Source: Pseudopyrenochaeta lycopersici
Lineage: Eukaryota > Ascomycota > Dothideomycetes > Pleosporales > Pseudopyrenochaetaceae
Assembly (NCBI GenBank): GCA_003313425.1
Contig: NHZP01000018.1
Coordinates: 868,001-932,000 of the forward strand
Reading direction: 5' to 3'
Length of the DNA: 64,000 bases
Made by a program: the position numbers and the translations under genes. The notes below the pieces were generated by a model that made no database searches, had not been told where the DNA came from, and saw nothing but the letters and a program-made list of their open reading frames with translations. How positions within the stretch are numbered: the first letter of the stretch is position 1; the number at the start of each line of letters is the position of its first letter. Of the stretch, positions 54,416 to 64,000 are shown in pieces.

Positions 54416-55740
54416 CTATTCAAATCTTTCTGGAAGGTTAACTCTGCGGCCGAGGTGCGTGGTGACAGCTAGGGCGGGAGGAACAGCCTCTATAGCTGCG
54501 CCGCCACCCACAGCATTATCCACACGTTTCTAACGCTTGTTCTTCTGTGTAGGTAGCTATAAAGCCTTCCTCTTACTATTTTAGGATAATTATAGAGCTT
54601 CTTTAGCAGTGCGCGCTGCTCGCTAACGTGCGCGTTTAGCTGCTTATTCAGCCTTCTTAGCCTTCGCCTTCTCCCTCTCTATCTTAAGTGCCTCTTGCGT
54701 AACATACTTCTCTTATTTAAGCTTCTCCTTATACAGCTTATTAGACTGCTTTAACTCCTTTATCTTAGCTTTTTTAAGTTATTCCTCTTTCTCTTTACGC
54801 TCTATTACTCTCTAATAAAACTTAGCCTTACGCTTTTTACTTAGTAACTAGAAAATAGCTCTACTATAGTACTCTTTACGCTATTAGAGAAGTAAGACTT
54901 ATTACTTCTTTTTATACTTCTTTTTAGTAGTTAATACCTCTTTAAGGCCCTTTATCTTATAGTAGAGTAGCTTATTTTAAACTAAGAGATAGTAGAGTAA
55001 GTAGCTTAGCTTCTATAACTCTTTACTATGCTTATCTTTTACTATAGAGTAAATAAATAACTATACTTTAAGCTAATCCTCTCTACTATAGTATAAAGTA
55101 GAAGACTCTTATAATATTAAGGCCTCTAAGGCGTTATTAGTAAATCTATTAAAGATTTTATTAGAGTTAATAAGTACTATACTTATAACTTTAAAAGACC
55201 TAAGTATAATTACTATAGTAAAGCTACTTACCTAAGCCTTCTAAAATAGAGGGAAGAAGTTACTTTTTTTAATAAGGAGCTATCTTATACTTTAGTAAGT
55301 ATATTAAGTTAGCTTATTTATATAGTTTAATAAAAAAGACTTAAAGCAGACTATATCTAGCAGCTAAAGCGTGTAAGTTAAATATAGAGGAAAGATAGTT
55401 AATAGTATCTTATTATTATTACAGTACCTAATAAAATCTATTATTAGGTAAGACTTATAGCTTTTAATAATTAATAGCTAGTACTTTCTTTATGCTTTCT
55501 TCTTAGTATAGTAATTAAATACCTATTTAAGCTAAGCTAGGCTTATACTATTATTTATCTAGCTAGAGGAGGACGTAGTAAAGTATACTAAGTACTTTCT
55601 TAAGTCTATACTCTATACTTAGCTTAATTATATAGCTTTACTAGCAGCCTAATAGATAAGGCCTAGTAGTAACGTAGATTTATTAGCATATATATATACT
55701 AAGAGTATAATCTACTTAAAATTACTATCTTAAAGTAATA
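54416..55740 (-). mobile_element. RIP-mutated pogo/Fot1-type DDE transposase relic
   Basis: Read on the minus strand, the extreme C-terminus is still clean: DNAVGGGAAIEAVPPALAV then TTHLGRRVNLPERFE and a stop at 54416-54418, a typical end for fungal pogo/Fot1 transposases. Upstream the frame is littered with TAG/TAA. Further in, 55330-55470 translates as FIRYCNNNKILLTIFP and LLDIVCFKSF. This matches the DDE_1 segment around the conserved Pro-His-x-x-His..QPLDV block with RIP-type replacements. The N-terminal edge is not defined, and terminal inverted repeats were not identified. The element cannot encode active transposase. The C-terminal ~130 bp are visibly less mutated than the body. Confidence 0.7.
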
Positions 55741-55743
55741 CTC

Positions 55744-55882
55744 TAACTGTAACGAAGTATCGTGAATCTAAACCTTAGTGTTACAGTATGGTTGCGCTAG
55801 ACCTTTTCGGGGGCTAGCGCGCACCGTAATAGACCTGCTCAAAACCTGCGCTAGCTGTGTAGAGCGGGGATAACAAGTATTA
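55744..55882. repeat. G+C-richer patch between two transposon relics (possible LTR or terminal sequence)
   Basis: About 140 bp stand out from RIP-mutated surroundings. The patch opens with CTGTAACG and within 40 bp has GTGTTACAG, an inverted pair, then GCGCTAGACC and GGGGGCTAGCGCGC. LTRs of fungal Gypsy elements often begin TGTAAC, and the Gypsy gag relic begins ~200-300 bp downstream, so this may be 5' LTR. I found no second copy after the chromodomain, which argues against it. Confidence 0.35.
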
Positions 55883-56079
55883 TTCTCTCCTATAGCTAAG
55901 TAACAGTAATACAGAACTATCCCTTTACTATTATCTATAGTGTAAAGTAAGTACTATTACCTAAAACTATATATTATATAATAATACTTCTCTATATAAT
56001 AGTCTAGGGATAGTTCCTCCTACGTAATCTAGTAAATAGGCCGCCTCTACTAGTAAGACGCCTAACCCCCCTATTAAAG

Positions 56080-59000
56080 TTAACCTATAGGTAGATAAAG
56101 AACTACTAACTTTTAGCGTAAGCACACCTTTAACTCTTAAAGAGCGTATCCTAGCTACTAAAAAAAGACGCGATAAGCTCTAAGTACTTCTACGCTTACG
56201 CGTAATTAAGAAAGAAATTATATAGCTAAAAAGTGTTAAATATAACCTTACCTTAGCTCTATTAGTAGATAGAACTCCTAAAGTTTAAGTTATAGAGGCG
56301 CGTAAGAGGAGCGTACTTAACGCGTCTCTACTTTTATATATAAAACGTATACTTAAACTTAAAGATCTATCTAAATACTAAAGAAGGAACTTAAAAGAAG
56401 ATTATAAGTTTTTTTACTTATATAAAGTAGTATTTTAACTCTTACTATAAGAATATTATCTTAATAATAATAAAGTTATCTAAGCTATATAGTACTTAAG
56501 AGGAGACTTAAGAGACTTTTAGTATATATACTATAAGCGAGTATTTAAAGTAAATAGAATAATACTTACCTAGGAATACTTTAAGTAGTATATACTTAAC
56601 TTACTATCTAACCTAATTAATTATAGCTTTAAAGTAGCTATAGCGTATACTTAGGCTATATAGTAGAAAGACTAGACTATTTAGTTCTTTATAACTTACC
56701 TTAATATTATTAAAGATTAACTTACGCCTTATACTAAAGTATAAAAAGTTTAGTATCTTTTCTTAAAGTTAAGGCTTAAATTATAGAAGGCTATTACTAA
56801 CTACTACTAGATTCTCATAACTAAGAAGAATTTAATAGTATTAGGCTTTATACTTAAGTAGAACCTATACTAAGCTTTACTAACGTAAAACTAGTATACG
56901 CGTAATATATTTAAAAGAAAATCTTAAGAAAGTACTCTAAAATATAAACTAAATAAGCCTTCTTATAAACTATAAGATAAAAGTAAAGTAACTTACTTTA
57001 ATTATAAGAAGGTTAGATACTATACTAATAAGTACTAAAGTAGTAATCTAAACTACTTTCTAGTATATATTAACTAGATAGAAAAAAGTTAAGCCTTACT
57101 AGTAATCTAAGAATAGTAAGGCGTATACTTATTAATATTTTACTAGGTATAAAGTATAAGTGCAGCGTAGCTATAAAGACAGGCCTTAAGAAGGAACTCT
57201 AAGTTATCCTTAACTCTTAGGCTAACGTTATATAAAGGCTAGATTTAGTATGGTATAAGTTCTATAGGAGCCTCTATACTATTTATCCCTAAGAAAGATA
57301 GAAAGCTTTACCTCTATATTAACTATTAAAGATTAAACGCTGTTACTATTAAAGATTATTACCTGCTTTTATTAATTAGAGAGATACTAGATTACCTATT
57401 AAGCGCATGTTATTATACTACCTTAGATCTCTATAATACGTACTACTACTTAAGAATTTAATTAAGAGATAAATAGAAAACTACCTTTTAAACTTAATAT
57501 AGCTACTTTAAGTACTTAGTTATACTATTTAGGCTAACTAACGCTCTAGTAAGCTTTTAAGCCTATATTAATAAGGCGCTTAGTAAGTATTTAAACTATA
57601 TTTACGTAGTTTACCTTAATAATATACTTATTATACCTATAGTAAAGATATTATAGTATACTAGCGCGTAGTATACTCTATACTTAAAGCCTTATAAAAG
57701 GTAGAGCTTTTTACTAACTTTAAAAAGTATACCTTTATATTAAGTAAGGTTTACTTCCTTAAGTTTATTATTATAATATACAGAATTTACGTAGATCTAG
57801 CGCGTGTTAAGACTATTACTTAATAGCTATAGCTTATAAATATTAAGGAACTCTAGCCCTTTCTTAAGTTTACTATCTTTTATTAATATTTTATTAAGGG
57901 ATATACCTATAAAATAGCTCTTCTTACTAATTTACTTAAGAGTAATTAGGATTTTTATTAGAATAATAAAGTAAATATATTATTTAAGAAGCTTAAAGAG
58001 TACTTTTTAAGTACGCTAATCTTACGCTATTTTAACTTTACTCTTATAATACGCTTAGAGATAGATACATCTACCTTTACTATCTTAAGTATTCTGTTAT
58101 AGTTATTTAAAGATAAAAAATAGTATCTAATTACTTTTATATTAAGGAAGCTTTAGAGCGCTAAGCTAAATTATAAAATATATAATTTAGAGCTCTTAGT
58201 AATTATATATAGCTTTAAGTAGTAGTAGTATTACTTTTAAAGTACGTAGTATACTATATAGGTCCTAAGTAACTATAATAACTTACACTCTATACGCGTA
58301 GTATAGAAGTTAAACCTACGTTAAGTATATTAGGTAATCTATCTAAGATCTTTTTATTTTAAGGTAAAGTACTATCTAAAGAAAATAAACTCTATAGATA
58401 GCCTTTTATAAAGAGTAGATTATATATAAGAGAACTTATTACTAACCTAGTTATTACCTACCTTATAGAATAAACTACTAGTAAGAGTATAGTATAGTAG
58501 AGTAAGAGGATCTATAACTAAGCTTAGCTTAGTAAGTATATATAAAATATATATTACTATAGTTTATAGAACTATAAAGGTCTCTACTACTAGCGCTATA
58601 GAATATATACTATATATACTACGCTTACTAGCTAAAGTATTAGTTAGTAGTAAACTTATAATAGTAGAGTCTAAAATATAGATAGAAACTCTATACTAAT
58701 TATAGTAAGAGGACGCCTTTACTTAGTAGTAAATTATAGACTCTATATACATAGAACGCACTTAAAGTAGTAGAGAGGCGCCTATTTAGCGTCTTAATAA
58801 AAGAAAAGTCTTAAAATATAATAGTAGAATATATATTCTAGAAGAACTAGCTATTAAGTAAGAGATTTTATTTTAGAACTATAACACGCGTATAGTAGGC
58901 TACTTTAGTATACGTAGAACGCTTAAGCTAATTAGAAGGCTATACTATTAGCTAACGCTTAGTTATAATATTTAAGAGTACGTAAGAATATATACTATTT

Positions 59001-60340
59001 ACTAAAGGAGTAAAGCTCTAAAGTATAGTTAATATAGAAAGCTAGTACTTCTACTAGTTTTTAGGAATATATTTAAGGAAGTTATACTAGACTTTATTTC
59101 TAGGTTACTCTTAGTAAAGAATAGTTTAGGTTATATATTTAATATAATCTTTATAATTATTAATTACTTCTTAGAGATAGTACTCTATATACTTACTTTA
59201 AAGATATAAGACGTAAAATAGTTTATAGAAGCTTACTTTAACTATATAATTTTAAAGTTTAGAGTATAGAAAAGTATTATATTAGATAGAGGCCTTATCT
59301 TTACCTCTAACTTTTAGGTAGAGATTTACTACTAACTATAGGTAAAGCGTAAGCTAAGTATAGCCTTCTACCTATAAATAGATAGGTAAATAGAACGCTA
59401 GAATTAAACGCTTAAATAGTACCTTTAAGTCTTTATATTAGTAGCTTAGGATAACTAGGTTAAGCTTTTAAGTACAGCTTAATTTATATATAATAATTTA
59501 GTCTATAAGTTAATAAAATTAACTCCTTTCTATACTATATATAGTAAGCACCTACTAGTTACCTTACCTCCTAAGGATAGCAGGCTAGAGAGAGAGATAC
59601 CTAATATAATAGATGGAGTTAAGCGTATATATAGCGCAAGAAATGTGCTTATAGAATACTTATAAAAAGTATAAGAGTATTAAAGCTAATATTATAATAA
59701 AAAGTATAAAAATAAAGTATTCTACTAAAGAGATCTTATATTACTTAGTACTAAGTATATTAACTTAACCTACTAACTAAATAAAAAGTTATTTAGTAAG
59801 TTTATTAGACTCTTTAGAGTATAAGAAGTAGTTAGAACGTAAGTATATTACTTAATTTTACTACTTTACTACTATATTTATAATATATTATATATTTTAC
59901 TTTTTAAATACTAAAAATTCTAGTAGAAAAAAGAAGAAAATACCTAGCTACCTAATATTACTCTTAAAGAAGAGGAAGTTTAAAAAGTAAAAAAAATCTT
60001 AAGTAAATATATAAAGAAAAGCTAACTATAGTACTAGCTAAAGTAGAAAAGCTATAATAAAATTTAAGATACTTAGACTTTAGTATTAGATTTTAAAAAT
60101 ATAAATAACTTAGTTTAAAAGTTTAAATAAGAGAGAAGAGCTACACGCTTAAAGAAGAGAAAGAAAGTATAAGTTATATAACTAAAGTACTAAAGAGAAG
60201 TAAGTCTAAAAAAAAGTAGAATTTATTATTATAGCTTCAAGCTTATAAGTATCTATAAAAAGTAAAAGAAAACTTCTAAAAATACTAAAACTACCTTACT
60301 TTTATTACCTACGTTAGACTTAATCTCCTCTTTAGTATTA
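56080..60340 (+). mobile_element. RIP-mutated Ty3/Gypsy chromovirus relic
   Basis: On the plus strand a gag-pol order can be followed through many TAG/TAA codons. Gag is at ~56350-56950, with a zinc-knuckle-like stretch near 57000. RT is at ~57290-57800, reading PKKDRKLYLYIN then RLNAVTIKDYYLLLLI and, later, YVVYLNNILII, where the catalytic YxDD has become NN (G-to-A). RNase H is at ~58020-58200 (RLEIDTSTF, LNYKIYNLELLVI). Integrase is at ~58900-59560 (ILDRGLIFTSNF, TPFYTIYSKHLL). A chromodomain follows at ~59950-60180 (KKILSKYIKKS, DFKNINNLV). The domain order RT-RH-IN-chromodomain defines a chromovirus. CpA is almost absent over kilobases, the mark of RIP. Matching LTRs were not found. Confidence 0.85.
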
Positions 60341-60379
60341 CTTATACTTAAAGTATTACTATTACTTACTAAGGCTTAA

Positions 60380-60684
60380 TAGGAAACTCTTAAACCTTTT
60401 ATAGATTAGAGTATCTCTAGCCTTATCTTAACTCAGGCCTTAATTTTTACCCTTACTACAGCCTTAACTTCTACTTTTACTTCTACCTCTACCTCTTATA
60501 TTATAACGCGCTACAGCGCCTCTATAGTATAGGGTAAGAGCCTACTTACCTCTTCTACTATTATTTCTACTACCTTCTTTATTATCTACTCCTCTATTAT
60601 TCTCTCCTCCTCCTCTCTTATTCTCCTATTTTTCTTTCTCCTCTTTATCTTAACTTCTACCTCTACTACCTCTACTCTTATTAT
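60380..60684 (+). repeat. pyrimidine-rich low-complexity tract
   Basis: About 300 bp in which the plus strand is nearly all C, T and A with few G, built of ACTTCTACCTCTAC- and CTCCTCCTC-like runs. It leads directly into the (TAC) microsatellite. A degenerate triplet repeat mutated by RIP is the simplest reading; a homopurine-homopyrimidine structure is possible. Confidence 0.6.

Positions 60685-60739
<55 letters not shown>
60685..60739 (+). repeat. perfect (TAC)18 microsatellite
   Basis: Fifty-five bases of uninterrupted TAC repeat, ending abruptly at CTGTGCCGTTGC. The repeat contains no CpA or TpG, so RIP cannot alter it, which may explain its perfection inside mutated DNA. Confidence 0.95.
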
Positions 60740-60740
60740 G

Positions 60741-60970
60741 TGCCGTTGCACAGGGTACCTGGGCAATCAGGTGATGATGGGTTTCCTTTGTCAGCGAAAT
60801 TTGGTGATAAAACTTGGAGATGCGAGAGATCTCAACATCATGCACCAAACGTGATGCACTATGCACTACACACCACGATAATTCACTTCAAAACTGAGAT
60901 TTTGCAAAGTAGCTAGTGCATTAGCTACGTCAATTTAATGAGATTTCAGACCATTTTGTTTATTACTTTT
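60741..60970. other. unmutated island inside the RIP block
   Basis: From CTGTGCCGTTGCAC to about 60970 the composition returns to normal, with many CA and TG dinucleotides (ATCATGCACCAAACGTGATGCA). No gene is recognised. It is either a late insertion or single-copy DNA flanked by repeats. Confidence 0.55.
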
Positions 60971-61249
60971 AATTAGGCTCTATACTTACCTTCGTTTCTA
61001 GCAGACTGCATAGGCAGGGCTGCTCCTGTTATTCACGCACATTTGATTCTAGCGTTACCTCTTATTTATAACACTAGAACTGCGGGATTATGCCAAACTA
61101 CCTTATTAACTCTATAAATAATAGCGAAGCCTAAGGGGCATAACAGTCTATTCTAGTTAGGCTATAGCTAATAAGAGTAGAAAGAGCCTACATAGTATTA
61201 AACTATTAACGTTAAAAATATAAATATAAGAGCGCTATATTGCGATACA

Positions 61250-61490
61250 GAGATGTTGCAAACAACGCGCTGTGACCTGGAGTACGGTAGGCTCACGTGC
61301 GCGCTGACGTAGGAGCTTACCCTGGAGAGACACGTACTTATGTGCACATTCACGGGCGCGCTCACGTGCACGCTCACGTGCAAGCTGATGGGCAAGCTCA
61401 CGCAGGAGAACACCTGAAGGTAGACTCACGTGCGCGAGCACGTACGCGCTCACGCACGCGTACACGCTGCTCACGCTCCTACCGTATAAT
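61250..61490. repeat. G+C-rich island with 12-bp CACGTG-containing tandem repeat
   Basis: CGCTCACGTGCA occurs at 61359-61370 and 61371-61382, followed by the variants AGCTGATGGGCA (61383-61394) and AGCTCACGCAGG (61395-61406). Looser copies of CTCACGTGCGC lie at ~61290-61310 and 61425-61470. Read as protein the 12-bp period would give a four-residue repeat, but no gene is convincing. CpA-rich and not RIP-mutated. Confidence 0.7.
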
Positions 61491-61670
61491 GGCCCCTGTA
61501 ATAGGCCGTGCTCAGCTCTCCTTTATATAGCTGGCTCTCAAAGCCTCCTAGACAAAACAGTGGTCCATCTCATAGATCACCTGGGTAACTGTTGCCAAGC
61601 TCTCCCTTTTTCCTCCACAAGAGATTATAGGATTACCTAGAAAGAGCTGGGTGTCTGTTTAACCCTAACG

Positions 61671-61830
61671 AACCTTTAAGAGGGATAGCGCTGTTACGGC
61701 TAGCCTTTAGAACCTTTAAGAGGGATGGCGCTGTTGCGGCTAGCCTTTGGAACCTTTAAGAGGGATGGCGCTGTTACAGCTAGCCTTCAGAACCTTAGAG
61801 AGGGATAGCGCTGTTGCGGCTACCCCCTCT
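61671..61830 (+). repeat. four 40-bp direct tandem repeats
   Basis: Units at 61671-61710, 61711-61750, 61751-61790 and 61791-61830 share AACCTTTAAGAGGGAT then GCGCTGTT and GCTAGCC. The last unit decays at its end. Differences inside the core are A/G transitions, two of them TpG-to-TpA. A weaker fifth copy may follow to ~61890. Confidence 0.9.
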
Positions 61831-62149
61831 ACATTTTTAGAGCTAAGAGTTAACAGGGACTAGCTCTGTTAAGGCTGTATCCTTATTATCTTACTATAAT
61901 AAATTAAGACTTCCTATATAATAAGCGGAAGCTAACTTAGTAGTAGTAAGATAAGAAGACGAATAAGAATAAGATAATAGAAAATAAAAACAAGAATAAC
62001 TATAAATAATTAGGAAATAATTTAGAAGTAGTACAGTATTAGATTTTAGTTAATTATTAGCGTTAGTAAGGAACTGCCTAGTAGTTGCAGTCTCCTTATT
62101 TAGTTATACTAAAGGGCTGCAGCAGCCTATTTAGGATTTAGCCTTTAGC

Positions 62150-64000
62150 TATCCTTATAGCTAAATTAACACTAGATTCGCTGTTATTTAGATTAAACCT
62201 TACGCCTACTATTAAGGTTATTAAGAAACACACTATAGATACTAGTAACGTACTTATACCTATAAGGCTAGTAAGGAAAGACTTTCTATTTATAGGAAAA
62301 GACGTTACTAAGTTCCTAGATAACTTTAATTGCTAAGTAGATAATAGCAGCTATAATAACTATTAAAAGATAAGAATCCTTCTAGATTTCTATAATACTA
62401 TATATAGAAGCTTTATTAAGAAAATAAGGCTATATAGGGTACTAAACTAGAAGAAGCTTTAAGAAGTAATAAAAGAGTATTAGCACGATTAAGATATAGC
62501 TTAACGCATAGGAACGCAAGCGTTCCTAGAGACCTATATTTCTAAGATGTTAAGAAAATTCTTAGGACTATCTAAGTATTTAACTAACTTTACAGCGTAT
62601 AGTAACGCTTATATTAAGACAGGCTAGCTATATAGGATAAAGGCTAGCTTCTTTTTCGCCAGAGGCCTTCTAAGAGAAGACTAGGACATAATCTTTATTT
62701 ATATATATAAAGGGCTAATTCTAGATAAGCTAGAGAGTTTTAATATTAAGAAGATTTATACGTATCTTAAGCGCGTGTACTGCTAGAGAGAGGGGATAAA
62801 ATAGATATCCCCTAGCTATACAGAAAGAGAGGCTAAGCTTACCTACTAGATTCTAGATTAAGAAAAGAAAATATTAATAGCTAAGTAGCTAAAAGATGTA
62901 GTTAATAACTATAAGAAAAGTAAGGTTTAAGAGGAAGCTAGGCTTACTCTTCTACCTAGTGTAGATCTAGAGGTTTAAGACCTTATTTTAGCCCTCAGCG
63001 ACTAGAAGATTAGCCTAGCTGAGGTTAACGAGATAATAGTTTATCCTAAACTAGGTTAGATTCTGAGGAACCTAGCTACCTACGCGTACTTTATTAGCTA
63101 AGTCGTCTTAAGAGATAATGCTAAGTAGCTACTATTAGAAAGGAATAATAGCTCTTACGTAACGACAGCTCCTTACAGCTTAAATCCTTAGTAAGGCGTA
63201 ATTACTATCTAAGGCTATAAATATTAAAATACTTATAATATATGCAACCTCTCTAGTTATATTACTAGAGAATATAAGCTATATTAGCTACTTTCATATC
63301 TTAGCTAGATTAGCTTTAAGTAGAATAAGGAAGTTAGATATAAAACTTACTATTTTAGTCCTTCGCATAAGAGGTTAGGGTAAATCTAAGGAACTACACC
63401 CTAAACGCTGCAGCTCTATTAGTTAAAATAGAAAATTTAGGAGTATTATAGAGTTACTAATAATATCCTAGATTAGCTAGTATTAGCAGTATATCTAGAG
63501 AAGTTTAATAGAGTAGACTTAAGGCCTGCTTAATATTAAAAGCTTAGACTACTAGCTATGCAGTAACAGAAGGTAGTTAGTCCTAATATAAATATAATTA
63601 CAGAAGATAGATATAGCAGAGCAGCTATAAGCCTAGCTAAGGATCTTCTAAACTTTTAGAATATTAGGATATTACTAAGAGGCTTAACTAAGGCGTATTT
63701 TACCCTTAATAAGGTTATATCTTAGGATATTATTCTTAGTACTTTTAAGGAAAGAGTAGTAAATACTAGCTTAACTTACGCAGTAATACGCTCTTAAACG
63801 CGTTAGAATATTAGGAAAGATCTAGTTCTTAAGAAAGTTAGGCAGAGTAAAGTTTAGAAGTAAGCTCCTGCTAAGCCTCCTTATTCTAAGTAACTAAAGT
63901 AAGTTATAGTTAAGGACTATTATATACTTACTATAAGAGGTAATACTATATTTAAACTAATAGATATTAAGGAATTTAAGCAAGTAGAGCTAATTCTATT
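62150..64000 (+). mobile_element. second RIP-mutated retroelement relic, gag-like region, cut by window end
   Basis: One plus-strand frame can be followed for over 1 kb if TAG/TAA are ignored: near 62300 KDVTKFLDNFNC, near 62515 RIGTQAFLETYISKMLRKF and LSKYLTNFTAYSNAYIKTG, then FFFARGLLRED. This resembles the gag of fungal Gypsy elements (helical capsid region with a FLexYisKM-like turn). A possible zinc-knuckle remnant (CNLSSYITREYK) lies near 63245. No RT is reached before the window ends. RIP-type stops are frequent. Identity as gag is moderate; it could be another repeat family. Confidence 0.55.

Noticed and set aside
55744..60740. A complete LTR pair for the Gypsy relic
   Set aside because: I could not find a second copy of the 55744 patch after the chromodomain, so LTRs are not annotated.
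61198..61530. Open frames on both strands of the G+C-rich island
   Set aside because: Produced by the 12-bp repeat; His/Ala/Arg-repeat translations without a credible gene structure.
1..64000. tRNA, rRNA, CRISPR array or telomeric repeats
   Set aside because: No cloverleaf B-box pattern, rRNA stretch, regularly spaced repeat-spacer array or TTAGGG run was noticed; a tRNA scan would be needed to be certain.

Overview
The window is filamentous-ascomycete (Pezizomycotina) nuclear DNA. Most genes are interrupted by 43-70 bp introns with GT..AG ends and CTAAC/CTAAT-type branch points. The families present include HET, a Goodbye/NACHT-associated-type N-terminal domain, DUF4246, ABM and PKS-NRPS. 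The right end is A+T-rich repeat DNA in which CpA/TpG are strongly depleted and old reading frames are full of TAA/TAG, the signature of repeat-induced point mutation (RIP). A Dothideomycete such as a member of the Pleosporales is my best guess, but that is inference. All coordinates come from reading the sequence; no search was run. | Region 1 (1-11.6 kb) looks like a decayed secondary-metabolite locus. It holds a secreted alpha/beta hydrolase (cut by the window edge), a C-terminally short SDR, a cytochrome P450 that lost its middle, the ACP-C-A-PCP-R tail of a hybrid PKS-NRPS that lost its whole PKS half and carries two frame changes and a nonsense codon, and one apparently intact four-exon SDR. 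| Region 2 (12-19.5 kb) has two F-box-like proteins, an ABM-like protein divergent from an SAM-methyltransferase-like protein, and an L-lactate dehydrogenase. | Region 3 (19.8-37.9 kb) is a housekeeping block: a RING protein with SUMO-interaction-like motifs (Slx8/STUbL-like) head-to-head with mitochondrial DNA polymerase gamma (Mip1), RNA polymerase I subunit Rpa12, a small mitochondrial protein, a signalling-type protein with a fungal N-terminal death-fold-like domain, ceramide synthase (Lag1/Lac1), a UVRAG/Vps38-like protein head-to-head with Mhr1/mL67, and a GFA-domain protein. | Region 4 (38.8-54.1 kb) is accessory: a Cys-rich single-pass membrane protein, a DUF4246 protein, a HET-domain protein, and the most striking gene of the window. 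That gene spans 45744-50756 and has six exons encoding 1587 aa. It fuses an indoleamine-2,3-dioxygenase-like haem domain to an FAD/NADPH reductase module of the P450-reductase type and to a cytochrome b5 domain, followed by an unrecognised helical domain and a disordered tail. It reads as a self-contained NADPH-to-haem electron chain on one chain. | Region 5 (54.4-64 kb) is a RIP graveyard: a pogo/Fot1-type DDE transposase relic (minus), a Ty3/Gypsy chromovirus relic (plus; gag, RT, RNase H, integrase and chromodomain still legible), a second gag-like relic running off the window, a perfect (TAC)18 tract, a 12-bp and a 40-bp tandem repeat, and several G+C-richer islands.
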